Assembly: GCA_001312325.1 (NCBI GenBank)
Contig: BBDJ01000013.1
Span: 61,875-125,874, forward strand
DNA from: Lysinibacillus pakistanensis
GTDB lineage: Bacteria; Bacillota; Bacilli; Bacillales_A; Planococcaceae
Direction of reading: 5' to 3'
DNA: 64,000 nucleotides
Below the pieces are notes generated by a model. It was not told where the DNA came from and searched no databases. It saw only the letters and a program-made list of their open reading frames with translations. Made by a program: the position numbers and the translations under genes. How positions within the stretch are numbered: position 1 is the stretch's first letter; the number at the start of each line of letters is the position of its first letter. This document shows positions 1-10,724 of the stretch, one piece after another.

Positions 1-701
1 ATATTACGATAGCCTAAGGATGCCTTATTTGCAGGTCCATGACAATTGGCTCGCCTTTATTTGATGATGAAATAACATCTTCATTATCTACAATTATACC
101 TAATAAGTCGATTGACAAATGTGTTGTTATCTCATTTACATCAAGTGTATCCCCGTTTTTCATCATATGCTGACGAATACGATTAATAATGAGCTTAGGT
201 GCTGTAATTTCTTCCTGCTCAAGCAAGCCAATAATGCGATCGGCATCACGCACAGCAGAGATTTCTGGTGTCGTTACGACGATTGCATGCTCTGCACCTG
301 CAACAGCATTACGGTAACCTTGCTCAATACCAGCAGGACAGTCTATTAATACATAATCATAATCTCTTTTTAACTCTTCTATTAAGCTCTTCATTTGCTC
401 AGGATTAACGGAATTTTTATCTGTCGTTTGAGCAGCAGGTAATAAAAATAGTTTCTCATCTACCCGTTTATCTTTTATGAGTGCTTGATGAATTTTACAG
501 CGTCCTTCAACAACATCAACTAAATCATAAATAATCCGATTCTCAAGACCTAATATTACATCCAAATTACGTAGGCCAATATCAGTATCTACCAAACATA
601 TTTTTTTTACCTTGTAGAGCCAATGCAGTCCCAAGGTTAGCCGTTGTCGTAGTTTTTCCGACACCGCCTTTACCTGAAGTTATGACGATCGCTTCTCCCA
701 C
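1..701 (-). CDS. minD: Septum site-determining ATPase MinD (3' end outside window, frameshifted)
   Basis: Membrane-associated ParA/MinD-type ATPase that works with MinC to block division at the poles. The start is a GTG at 701-699 behind AAGGGAGG. The first codons give the deviant Walker A motif GKGGVGKTT, followed by the CLVDTDIGLRNLD and DYVLIDCPAG blocks. The frame breaks at the eight-T run 601-608, where seven restores it. It breaks again near position 37, where one missing base changes the expected D-P-A-N-K-A-S to another frame. The C-terminal membrane-targeting helix lies beyond the window. The gene follows minC directly, as in other Bacillales. Identity is certain; the breaks are probably sequence errors. 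Confidence 0.95.
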
Positions 702-715
702 ACTAGCTTCCTCCC

Positions 716-1373
716 TTAGACACATTTAACAATGGTCGAATATTTTTTTAACACATGGATTTGATCGTACGTAATACGCCCATCGTAGCCGATAAATGCA
801 CATGTCATCTCAGCATGATTAATCGCTTTTACATGTTCGTCTGACATTGCTTGAACCTGATCAGCAATCATGATATGTGTTGCCTCAAAGCGGGATGCTG
901 CAATAATTGCTTCCTTATTACCATGAAGACCAGCATGAACAATACCTTTAAGTCTACCTAGAACATACACATTACCACCAGCTTCCACACGTCCATTTGG
1001 ATTGACATTTCCAACGACGATAATATCACCAGCCGAACGCACAATTTGTCCCGATCTGACCACGCCTATATATGTATCTTGTTGACTTTCAATCATTTTC
1101 TGGTTGCTTTCTTGGATAGTCAGTACTTCACTTTGCACTTTTGAAACGATAAGTTGCTCTGTTTCCTGCACAATTTTAATTAGCTCGTTTATTTGTTCTT
1201 CTGAACAGTATCGATAGCCTAAATCTAATTGGACATTCACTTTGCCATCGATACCGCTTTCTGAAACCTTTTTCTTTAATTCTTCTACTAAATCGACATA
1301 TGCGCATTGATCATCTAAACGAAGAACAAAACCATCCTTTGTTCCCTTCATATTCACTAACTGTTTTTTTCAT
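716..1373 (-). CDS. minC: Septum site-determining protein MinC (frameshift at codon 3)
   Basis: Inhibitor of FtsZ ring assembly, partner of MinD. The C-terminal half carries the beta-helix MinC domain (SAGDIIVVGNVNPNGRVEAG, residues about 115-135 and after). The N-terminal half has the MinC_N fold with KGTKDGFVLRL. The best start is ATG 1373-1371 behind GAGGTGAGG. From it the frame is lost at the seven-T run 1364-1370; six Ts give M-K-K-Q-L-V-N-M-K-G-T. It sits 14 bp upstream of minD, in one transcription unit with the mre genes. Length is about 218 residues, normal for the family. Confidence 0.95.
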
Positions 1374-1400
1374 GAATGCCTCACCTCACGTTGCTCTTTG

Positions 1401-1926
1401 TTAAGAAACTTCACGTGCTCTCTGTAAGACACGCGCATTTATTAAATATTTGAAAGCCCAACCAAGCATCATTAAAAATAAAGCATTTGCAATGATTGTT
1501 GGAAGTAGTCGTGAACGTAAGAATTCTGATAATGGGATTGCTGTAAAGTCGATAAGATAGAAAAATTGATAGAGTATAAATTCTAAAATAGCCACTAAAA
1601 TAACTGAGATTGATGTTGTCACAACTAAGTGCTGATGAATCACTTTCACGATAGACCCTGCTAAAAAAACAAATAAGCGGATATAGTACTGAATATAATC
1701 CAATAATATCAATGTAAAACACATCATACAAGACACCAAAAAAAAGTCCATACATTACCGCACGCTGACGGCTGTAATAGATGGATATAAAAATTAAATA
1801 TAAGATTAAAAATCGTGGAACTAAATAATAGATATGCCCTTTCACTTCAATTGGTGAAAGCATCGCAAACTCTGGTTCTAGTAAAAATAGTAAAACCGCT
1901 ACAGAGGGGATGAGAAATCGAACCAT
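1401..1926 (-). CDS. mreD: Rod shape-determining membrane protein MreD (frameshifted)
   Basis: Integral membrane part of the MreBCD elongasome. About 174 residues with several hydrophobic segments from residue 3 onward (FLIPSVAVLLFLLEPEFAML and later ones). The first two thirds read in one frame from ATG 1926. The rest (LAGSIVKVIHQHLVV to the end) is in the next frame; the shift is at the seven-A run 1663-1669, where six A restore one frame. The start overlaps the stop of mreC (TAATG). The weakly conserved sequence is typical, so identity rests on topology and on position between mreC and minC. Confidence 0.9.
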
Positions 1927-2841
1927 TATTTTTCCTCCTCTTCATTCACCTCTGATGGGTTTGTTAAATCCTTATTCGTTGCATTGCCATCCAACCCATC
2001 AATAACTGTCGATGTGCGTTTTGCAATCACAACATGGTCTAAAATCGAAAAATCTGCAGATGGTTTTACATAGGCCATTTTTGTTAAGCCAAAATCATCT
2101 GTACTTACTTCCGTAATTTCTCCAATTGGCACTCCTTTAGGGAAAATACCGCCAAGACCTGAAGAAACCACTTGCTGGCCTTTCTTAACTGTTAAGCTAG
2201 AATCGATTCGCTTCAAAATGAGTTCATTACGTTCTTTGTCAAAGCCCTCGATTAAACCGTATGCTTCTTTATCTCCTAATACCATCGCCGAAACACGATA
2301 GTTTGGATTATTTGTATATAAAAGCTCTACCTCAGATGTGAAAGGAGTCACTAAAATGATTTTACCGACTAAACCTTTCGCTGTCATAACTGCCATATTT
2401 TTTTTCTACACCATGTGAAGATCCTTTATTTAAAATAATTTTTTTCTTCCCATTGGTCTGGATTTCTAGCAATAACTGTTGCATGAATTGGATTATAATC
2501 TTTTAAGCTCTCTGATTTATCAATAAGTTCTTGTAACTTTTTGTTATCTAATTTTAAATCCGCTGCTTCAGCTTGTACAACCGCAAAATCTTCTAAGCGT
2601 GCTTTTAAACGTTTATTTTCTTCGTACGTGTTTAAGAGGGAGTCAATTTTATTAAAAATACCTGTAATATAGTTCGCCGGCTTCGCAACAATAGATTGTG
2701 CGACGCGACAGTATCTTTAATAATTTGCTCTGGTAGAGTTGCGTTCGTCCGATCACGTAATGAGAAGCTAATCAATGCCACAAGAAAAACCATGCCCACG
2801 AGCAGCAAAATTACTTTCTTATTGAAAAAAAAATGTGGCAT
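1926..2841 (-). CDS. mreC: Rod shape-determining protein MreC (three frameshifts)
   Basis: Bitopic membrane protein linking MreB to wall synthesis. It has an N-terminal transmembrane segment (ILLLVGMVFLVALISFSL, residues about 11-28), a coiled coil (residues about 70-110) and the beta-domain containing ATVIARNPDQWE and KGLVGKI. Four pieces must be joined. One base is missing near 2702-2708, where G-V-A-Q-S-I-V is expected. There is one extra base at the seven-T run 2439-2445 and one at the eight-T run 2398-2405. The corrected protein is about 305 residues. It lies between mreB and mreD and overlaps the mreD start. Confidence 0.93.
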
Positions 2842-2854
2842 TGCCTAAACCCCC

Positions 2855-4440
<1,586 letters not shown>

Positions 4441-5113
4441 TTATAACTGATGATCGCCTATAATGACATGATCAATTAATTCAATGCCCATAATATAACC
4501 GGCTTCTATTAATCTTTTTGTCACTTCAATATCCTCTGTACTAGGTGTTGGTACTCCGCTGGGATGATTATGTGCACAAATAATAGAAGCTGCTGATCTT
4601 TTAACAGCCTCGCGAAAAATTTCTCTTGGATGGACAATTGAAGCATTTAAGCTGCCTATAAAAATCGTTTGCTTATGAATAATTTGATTTTTTTACATTT
4701 AAAAAAAGAGTAACGAAATGTTCCTGGCTTAGGGAGGTCATATCAGGCATTAAATAGGCAGCAGCATCCTGCGGGGATCGAATTGTATACTTTTCTTCAC
4801 TTTGTTTCTGGGCAAGACGCCTACCTAGCTCAATGGCTGCTAATAATTGAATAGCTTTCACTTCGCCTATTCCTTTAATCGCCACCATTTCTTCAATAGT
4901 TGCATGCTTTAAATGGTGTAAACGTTCAAATACACTTAATACACGATTTGCTAGAACAAGAACAGACTCCTCTTTAGTGCCTGTCCGAAGTAAAATAGCT
5001 AGTAGTTCCTGATTCGATAAACTCATCGCACCTTGCCGCAATAATCTCTCACGTGGACGATCTTCAATATTCACGTCTCGTATCATCATACTAAGTAAAA
5101 CATCATTCGGCAA
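4441..5113 (-). CDS. radC: RadC family protein (JAB/MPN domain), frameshifted
   Basis: RadC-type protein of uncertain cellular role. It has an N-terminal helix-hairpin-helix part ([20 protein letters not shown]) and a C-terminal JAB1/MPN domain with the metal motif HNHPSG and downstream [10 protein letters not shown]. The shift is at the seven-T run 4688-4694; six Ts give N-V-K-N-Q-I-I-H. The probable start is TTG 5113-5111, preceded at good spacing by AAGGAGTGAG. This overlaps the end of maf by nine bases or fewer. An upstream in-frame codon at 5134 has no ribosome site. The stop is TAA 4443-4441. Order maf-radC-mreB matches B. subtilis. Confidence 0.92.
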
Positions 5114-5120
5114 TAAAGCC

Positions 5121-5715
5121 TCACTCCTTCGCAAATTGGATTATATCGAGTGCTACCATTTGCGTAAACAACGACGCAAGTGGTAAACCGACAACATTGT
5201 TATAATCTCCTTCAATTCTCTTCACTAAAAGGGTTCCAGCCGTTTGAATGCCATAACCACCTGCTTTGTCAAATGGATCTCCCGAATCTACATATACTTC
5301 GATTAGCTCCTGTGATAAATGATGAAAGACAACGGTAGTTTCTTCAACAAACACCGTTTCATTACCATTAGGCTCGATTATGGCAACAGCTGTCATGACC
5401 GCATGATGTTTGCCTGATAAACGAATTAAATGGGAAATTGCTTCCTCACGAGTTTTTGGTTTATGCAGTAGCTCTTCATCAAAAACAACAATCGTATCTG
5501 CACCAATGATAGTTGCACTTGGAACCTTTTTTTGCGACATCCCGTGCTTTCAATAGAGCTACACCTTTCACATAATCGTGCATCGTTGTTGCCTGAACAC
5601 TTGTCTCTTCTACTTCACTCGTAATTATGTCAAAAGGAAGTGATAACATAGCTAGTAATTCTTTTCGTCTTGGTGAAGCAGAAGCAAGCACAAGGTTATG
5701 ATTTGTTTTAAACAT
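5121..5715 (-). CDS. maf: Maf-type nucleoside triphosphate pyrophosphatase (frameshifted)
   Basis: Maf/YhdE-family house-cleaning enzyme that hydrolyses non-canonical or methylated nucleotides; the family is linked to septum formation. The N-terminal signature LASASPRRKELL is at residues about 9-20. The catalytic region IIGADTIVVFDEELLHKP is present, as is the C-terminal AGGYGIQ. The frame breaks at the seven-T run 5527-5533, where six Ts give D-V-A-K-K-V-P-S-A. Corrected length is about 197 residues, normal. The start ATG 5715 follows AAGGAGG. Confidence 0.94.
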
Positions 5716-5803
5716 GACTTAACCATTCCTCCTTATTAGCTATCATAACGGAGAAATTGGTATTTGAAAATTTTCTAATAATCAAGATAATGCCGATTTC
5801 ATA

Positions 5804-6453
5804 CTAAAATTTTACTTGAAGACAGGCATTTTTCGATTTGTAATGGGCAAAAACCTGTAGGCGAATAATGCTGACATCATTAGAAATAGAAGAGGCTGCC
5901 GCTCCAATCGATTGCCAATCAGCAGGAAGTGTAGAATCCTTTGAATTTTCCTTAAAATTTAATTTTGCAGCTTTTTTTATCAGCTAGCACGGATGGAAGC
6001 TCTGCAATAGTTGCCTCCTTACAGCTGTCACTGCTTACATTAAATGCTTTTTTTAAAAGTAGCAGGATCTTCTAAAAAGGTTAGTTGGCTTTCATCTGTT
6101 ACCATGCTCGTCCACACATAAAATTTTCCATCCACTTCAACAATAGCACTTTCTTTTAATGAAGGGTGCTCGGAGACAAAGGAGCTAGCACTTTCATAAT
6201 TTGAATAAACCCCTGCTTGACTCGCAAAAAACATGGATGACTTTGTGGCACCTCCCGCTGTCGGAATTGTTTCTGTGTCTGTATCTTTATTATTGCTGCT
6301 TGCTACTTCGTTACTATCATTTTTTTTAAAGATAATTGAGTACTTGCCTGAAGAATACCTAGAAAAATTGCTACACCAAAAAGCCCGACTATTCCTCCAA
6401 TCAGCATTGCTCTAAATATTTGTTTTTTTCATCACCTGACTGACAATTTTCAT
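5804..6453 (-). CDS. SpoIIB-like membrane protein with SPOR-type C-terminus (several frameshifts)
   Basis: About 215 residues once joined. There is a short cytoplasmic N-terminus, a transmembrane segment (residues about 15-40, MLIGGIVGLFGVAIFLGILQ) and a Ser/Thr-rich linker. The C-terminal domain (FFASQAGVYSNYESASSFVS, later DGKFYVWTSM) has the look of a SPOR peptidoglycan-binding repeat. In B. subtilis the gene at this position, next to maf, is spoIIB, which acts in septal peptidoglycan degradation during engulfment. The frame breaks at T runs 5972-5978, 6048-6054, 6320-6327 and 6423-6429. The 6320 run differs from the others: two fewer or one more base would restore frame. Start ATG 6453 follows GGAGGAAGAGG. 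comC, present beside spoIIB in B. subtilis, is not seen. Confidence 0.65.
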
Positions 6454-6706
6454 GCATCCATCACCTCTTCCTCCAACTTCTCGGTCTGCTTTCAACGACA
6501 ATTTGATATAAGTATATGTAAAAAAAGTAGCTGTAAATGCTAATTTACTACATTTTGGTATAGTAGTTTTAAAGAAAATATACCTTAAAAACCAACTATT
6601 TTCTTCCTCAAAAACACGCTATTTTACTAAATAGAAAAGGAAATCCTGATGGAGAAATCGAATAACGATTTATAGACAAAATAAAAACTATTGGAGTGAA
6701 ACTAGA

Positions 6707-7134
6707 ATGACTAACGATAGAATTATTGGGCAAACAAAAGCAGCTGGCTTTCAAGTAGGTGTAAGAAGATCATTTTCTATCTCTCAGGAGGATGCTTGGA
6801 GCTTCTCACTTCATCAGATGGATTAAATCTATGGCTGGGGGAAAGCACTGGCATTTCTCTTATTCCAGGTCAGACTTACATGACCAATTTGGGGTCAGGA
6901 GAAATTCGGATTGTTAAACCGCTACAGCAGCTTCGTCTGACATGGCAAAAGGAAGGATGGGAGCGCCCATCAACAGTTCAAATTCGCATTTTATCAAAAG
7001 CAGACAATAAAACAACGATTAGCTTTCATCAAGAAAAGCTATCAGATCAGTATGTTAGAGAGGAAATGAAAACATACTGGGAAACTATCCTAGAAAAAAT
7101 AGGTGAGCTAGCGATGAAAAATAAATCTAGCTAA
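6707..7134 (+). CDS. SRPBCC/AHSA1-type START-fold protein (frameshifted)
   Basis: About 143 residues resembling Aha1 C-terminal/SRPBCC ligand-binding proteins: an N-terminal VRRSFSISQEDAWSFLTSSDG, then GLNLWLG, RLTWQKEGWERPSTVQI and a C-terminal helix WETILEKIGELAMK. The ATG at 6707 follows TTGGAGTG. The reading frame needs one extra C near 6803 (S-F-L-T-S-S-D), so a base appears to be missing. It is the only plus-strand gene in this part and lies where B. subtilis has comC. Substrate unknown. Confidence 0.7.
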
Positions 7135-7297
7135 AAATATTTACTTGGAATTTTTTTCTACTTAACTATGAAATCAATTTTTAGTAACGTTGATTTCTTG
7201 TGCTTTTCTGACGTGAAATTAAAAATTAATATTAGAGAGATTAAAAGAAAATAAAATCGACTAGGTTAATTCATCATCTTCTAACCACAAAGTGAAA

Positions 7298-7325
7298 TCA
7301 GTACCCATAAAAAAATGAGTACTGA
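7298..7325. terminator. Inverted repeat downstream of folC
   Basis: TCAGTACcCAT and ATGaGTACTGA form an 11-bp stem around an A-rich loop, just past the stop of the minus-strand folC. No clear U tract follows, so termination is only probable. Confidence 0.4.
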
Positions 7326-7330
7326 AACTA

Positions 7331-8584
7331 CTAAATACTTTTTAATCTATTCCTTACTTCTGTTAATAAATATAAAGATCCTGTTACAATCGTTTTTAGC
7401 TTTCTTTCAGACTGATGTTGTAAAAATGAGGCATAGTCCACTAAAACTTCTTTATAGGGTGCGCCAGATAGTTCTAGCATCTTCTGAGCACCCATTGCAC
7501 GAGGATTATTAAAATCAACAAAATAAAAATGATCACTTATCTGCTCAAAAAGCTGCAATATTTGTGGAACATCCTTATCTGCAAGTATGCCAATTACCAA
7601 AGCAATTTGTTCATCAGGAAATTCACTTTTTATCGTTTCAATTAATTTTTCAACACTTGCTGGATTATGGGCACCATCTAAAATTACATGAGGCAAAATT
7701 TCTTCAAAGCGCCCTAAAATGGTTGCCTCTTTCACTCCCTTTTCAAGTGCACTTTTAATTACCTTTATATTTAGTGCAGTTGCCACTTCAAGAAAGGCTG
7801 TTATAGCTAAAGCCATATTATTTGCCTGATGTGCTCCCTTCATTGACCTAGTTAGCTTTGATAGATGGAAGCTCTGTTTATCATATTCATATGTCTCTCC
7901 ATCCTTCTCCTGTCCAACAGAAAATTGCTGGTTAAGTTCAAGGACAGCTGACTGTTTTTCTCGTGCCTCCTTATGGATAATATCCTTTGCCTCCTGTGGT
8001 AAATCACCGATAATGACAGGTTTATATGGTTTTATTATGCCAGCTTTATGATGGGTGATTCTTTCAATGGTAGTGCCTAAAAATTTTGTATGTTCTAAAG
8101 CAATACTTGGAATAATCGATACAATTGGTGTCACTACATTTGTGCTATCAAGTAAGCCTCCCATTCCTGCTTCAATGAGAGCGATATCGACATCACTAGC
8201 AGCAAAATGTAAAAATGCCGCAACCGTTAAGAGCTCAAAATCCGTTAATTTTTCACTAAGTCCAGCTGCCTGCATTTGTTGGAATAGTTGGTCCATCTCT
8301 GCTCTAGTAATTGCTTGACCCTCCACTTGAATTTGGTCATGTACATCGACAATGCAGGGGGACATAAATTTACCTACACGTAGGCCATGCTCCTTCGCTA
8401 ACGACTCGAGAAATGTAAGCGTTGAGCCTTTACCATTCGTCCCTGCTAAATGGACAACTTGCAATCCGTTTTCTGGATTACCAACTCGCACTAATGCTTC
8501 CTCAATCGCAGCAAGACCAGGTTTAATAATATCATCACTCTTAACGTTCCATTTTTCTTTATAACGATTCAAATTAGGAATCAT
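7331..8584 (-). CDS. folC: Folylpolyglutamate/dihydrofolate synthase, second tandem copy
   Basis: Mur-ligase-family enzyme adding glutamate to folates. Intact, 417 residues from ATG 8584, which follows AGGAGGGAG and overlaps the stop of the upstream folC copy (ATGA). The P-loop HLAGTNGKGST, the IEAGMGGLLDSTN block and the C-terminal VILDGAHNPASVE are present. Where the sister copy has [10 protein letters not shown] this copy has GMGGLLDSTN, replacing the Arg. Closely spaced duplicate folC genes suggest one copy may have specialised, for example for dihydrofolate synthase versus polyglutamylation. That is inference. Confidence 0.9.
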   Translation of the reverse strand: MIPNLNRYKEKWNVKSDDIIKPGLAAIEEALVRVGNPENGLQVVHLAGTNGKGSTLTFLESLAKEHGLRVGKFMSPCIVDVHDQIQVEGQAITRAEMDQLFQQMQAAGLSEKLTDFELLTVAAFLHFAASDVDIALIEAGMGGLLDSTNVVTPIVSIIPSIALEHTKFLGTTIERITHHKAGIIKPYKPVIIGDLPQEAKDIIHKEAREKQSAVLELNQQFSVGQEKDGETYEYDKQSFHLSKLTRSMKGAHQANNMALAITAFLEVATALNIKVIKSALEKGVKEATILGRFEEILPHVILDGAHNPASVEKLIETIKSEFPDEQIALVIGILADKDVPQILQLFEQISDHFYFVDFNNPRAMGAQKMLELSGAPYKEVLVDYASFLQHQSERKLKTIVTGSLYLLTEVRNRLKSI

Positions 8585-9877
8585 CGTTCTCCCTCCTGAA
8601 GCCATTGTCGTACTTCAGCAATAAAATACAGTGAACCTGTAATAATTACAATGTCTTTCTCATCTCTTTGATGTAATACTTTTCTGACCATTTCCTCCCA
8701 ATCATTATGAAACTCCTTCGCCCTATTCATAGAGAGCCTAGCTAATTTTTCAGCAGGCATGGCATTGGGTAAATCTATTTGTGTAAAGGATATTGATGCA
8801 GCTATTTGATCCATCAGGGCAATACTGTTCGCATGATCTTTATCTGATAAGGCGGCATAAATAAAGCGATAGTTTTGATTTGGGTAAACCTCTTTAAGGG
8901 TTTGAATAAGCGCAGCTGTACCTTCAGAATTATGGGCACCATCTAATACAATATTGCTTTGCAATTGCTCAAAACGACCTGCCCACTGAGCATTTGCCAA
9001 TGCCTGACGTATTGACTCGTCAGAAATGTTAAATGCTTGCTTCTCTCTTAATGTTAAGATAGCAGTGATGGCGAGGCTCGCATTATTGACCTGATGAGAT
9101 CCTGCCATCTTTAACGGAACATCTGTCATCTCAATATTAGCTTTTTTTGTAGTGAAAATACTGCAAATTAGTGTCTTGTATTTTATTTGCAACATTAAAA
9201 TCCTTCCCTAACACAAAGCATGGTGCATGCCGTTCTTCTGCAACTTGCTGAATAACTGTAAGAGCCTCTTCATTTTTAACGCCCACTATAACCGGTATAC
9301 CCTCTTTAATGATCCCTGCCTTTTCAAACGCTACTTTCGCTAAAGTATCGCCTAAAAAAAGCAGTGTGCTCTAATGAAATGGTAGTAATAATTGAAAGCT
9401 CAGGTGTAATGACATTTGTAGCATCTAAGCGTCCTCCAAGTCCTGTTTCAACAAGTACAATGTCTACAGCTTGATCTGCAAAATATTGGAACATTATTAA
9501 TGTGACAACTTCAAAAAAAGCTTGGAAACTCACCTTTATAATGTAAATGAATCTGCTCGACTACTCTATTCATATAAAGTAAAAAAATCCTTATCCGCAA
9601 TCGGAATGCCATTAATCGTCATGCGTTCATTCACTTGCTCTAAATGTGGTGAGGTAAAGGCACCCACCTTGTAGCCAGCAAGTTGCAAAATTTCTCTTAA
9701 CGCATTTACAGTGGAGCCCTTCCCATTTGAGCCTGCTAAATGAATAGCACGAAATTTGTCCTGTGGATTATTTAAAAGCGCAAGCACCTCTCGCATCAGG
9801 ACAAGCGGAGCACGTTTATGGTCAACTGCTTTTAATGTAAAAATAAAATCTGTACACTCTTTCATTGTTTTAAACAA
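8581..9877 (-). CDS. folC: Folylpolyglutamate/dihydrofolate synthase, first tandem copy (four frameshifts)
   Basis: Bifunctional FolC-type enzyme of about 430 residues when joined. The P-loop [46 protein letters not shown] and [13 protein letters not shown] motifs are all present. Breaks are at 9142-9148 (T), 9354-9360, 9513-9519 and 9581-9587 (A), each a run of seven where six restores the frame. The best start is TTG 9877, spaced from AGAGGGAG, giving [10 protein letters not shown], close to the FolC N-terminus of B. subtilis. It overlaps the second folC by four bases, so the two are translationally coupled. Confidence 0.9.
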
Positions 9878-9990
9878 AAGAAACACTCCCTCTTACTACA
9901 ATATCTCTATTTTAGTACAAGTCCTGCCTAATGCGCATACATTTCATAAAAAAATGCTCCTCCCAGCTAACCACTCTTTTACCAACATTA

Positions 9991-10036
9991 AAAACACACA
10001 GAAAGGCACTTGAATAAGTGAGGTTCTGTGTGTTTT
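9991..10036. terminator. Bidirectional terminator hairpin
   Basis: ACACACAGAA pairs with TTCTGTGTGT, and a nested CACTT/AAGTG stem lies inside. T-rich tracts follow on both strands. It would end the minus-strand gene at 10056-10454. Confidence 0.7.
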
Positions 10037-10055
10037 TAAGCAATTTCGTATCGAG

Positions 10056-10454
10056 TTATTGATGCTGGTGTACATCAAGTAGTGCTCCCATATTATCTAA
10101 TATAATTTTAGCATCATTGTTTAACAATGGTAGGATATCATCTCTTTGCACTAAATCAAAGGAGCTTTTTAAAGTTCTTTTTAGCATAGAAATATCAAAA
10201 TCCGAGCAATACTCATTAATTTTTTTTATAGTTAATAAGTCGTTTCTTGTTATTTTATTTTCTGATGTCTCTTTCTTACTATCAGCTAGTACATGCTTTA
10301 TAAGTACGCGACCATTTGAATTTAATAAACGATACTGTTTTGCCTCTGATAATTTCAGAAGATTTGTCTCAATCAATACTCTTGCACTAACAAAATCTAA
10401 ATCATCACAAGCCTTATTGATTTTTGTAATAATTGTAATAATATTTCCTGCCAT
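10056..10454 (-). CDS. Conserved-looking protein of unknown function
   Basis: 132 residues, not recognised. It appears helical and soluble, with no signal peptide, membrane segment or Cys pair. It has the look of two related halves: ACDDLDFVSARVLIETNLLK near residues 14-33 and YCSDFDISMLKRTLKSSFDL near 81-100 share a spaced C-x-D-x-D/x-L-x-R pattern. It contains an eight-base A run in frame, unlike most genes here. It is monocistronic between valS and folC, with its own terminator. The ATG at 10454 follows GGAGG. Confidence 0.65.
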   Translation of the reverse strand: MAGNIITIITKINKACDDLDFVSARVLIETNLLKLSEAKQYRLLNSNGRVLIKHVLADSKKETSENKITRNDLLTIKKINEYCSDFDISMLKRTLKSSFDLVQRDDILPLLNNDAKIILDNMGALLDVHQHQ

Positions 10455-10686
10455 ACTTTGCCTCCATTCAATTTACCACCCTAAAAAAAGACCATTCCAA
10501 TGAACAGTCATATAATAAATAACTTTTGCATTTAAAGTGCACGACCTAATTTTTTCACACTACATTTCAATAGTTTTTATACCTATAATAAAATGATAAA
10601 TATTTCACCTATTATACTAATTATTTAAAATATTACTATATATTTTTCCCTAATACAATACATATCTTTAGCTCCACAAAAAGAAA

Positions 10687-10720
10687 AACAGTGGATGACT
10701 TTATTGCCATCCACTGTTTC
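10687..10720 (-). terminator. Rho-independent terminator of valS
   Basis: AACAGTGGATG pairs with CATCCACTGTT just after the valS stop. A U-rich tract follows on the minus strand. Confidence 0.85.
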
Positions 10721-10724
10721 TTTC

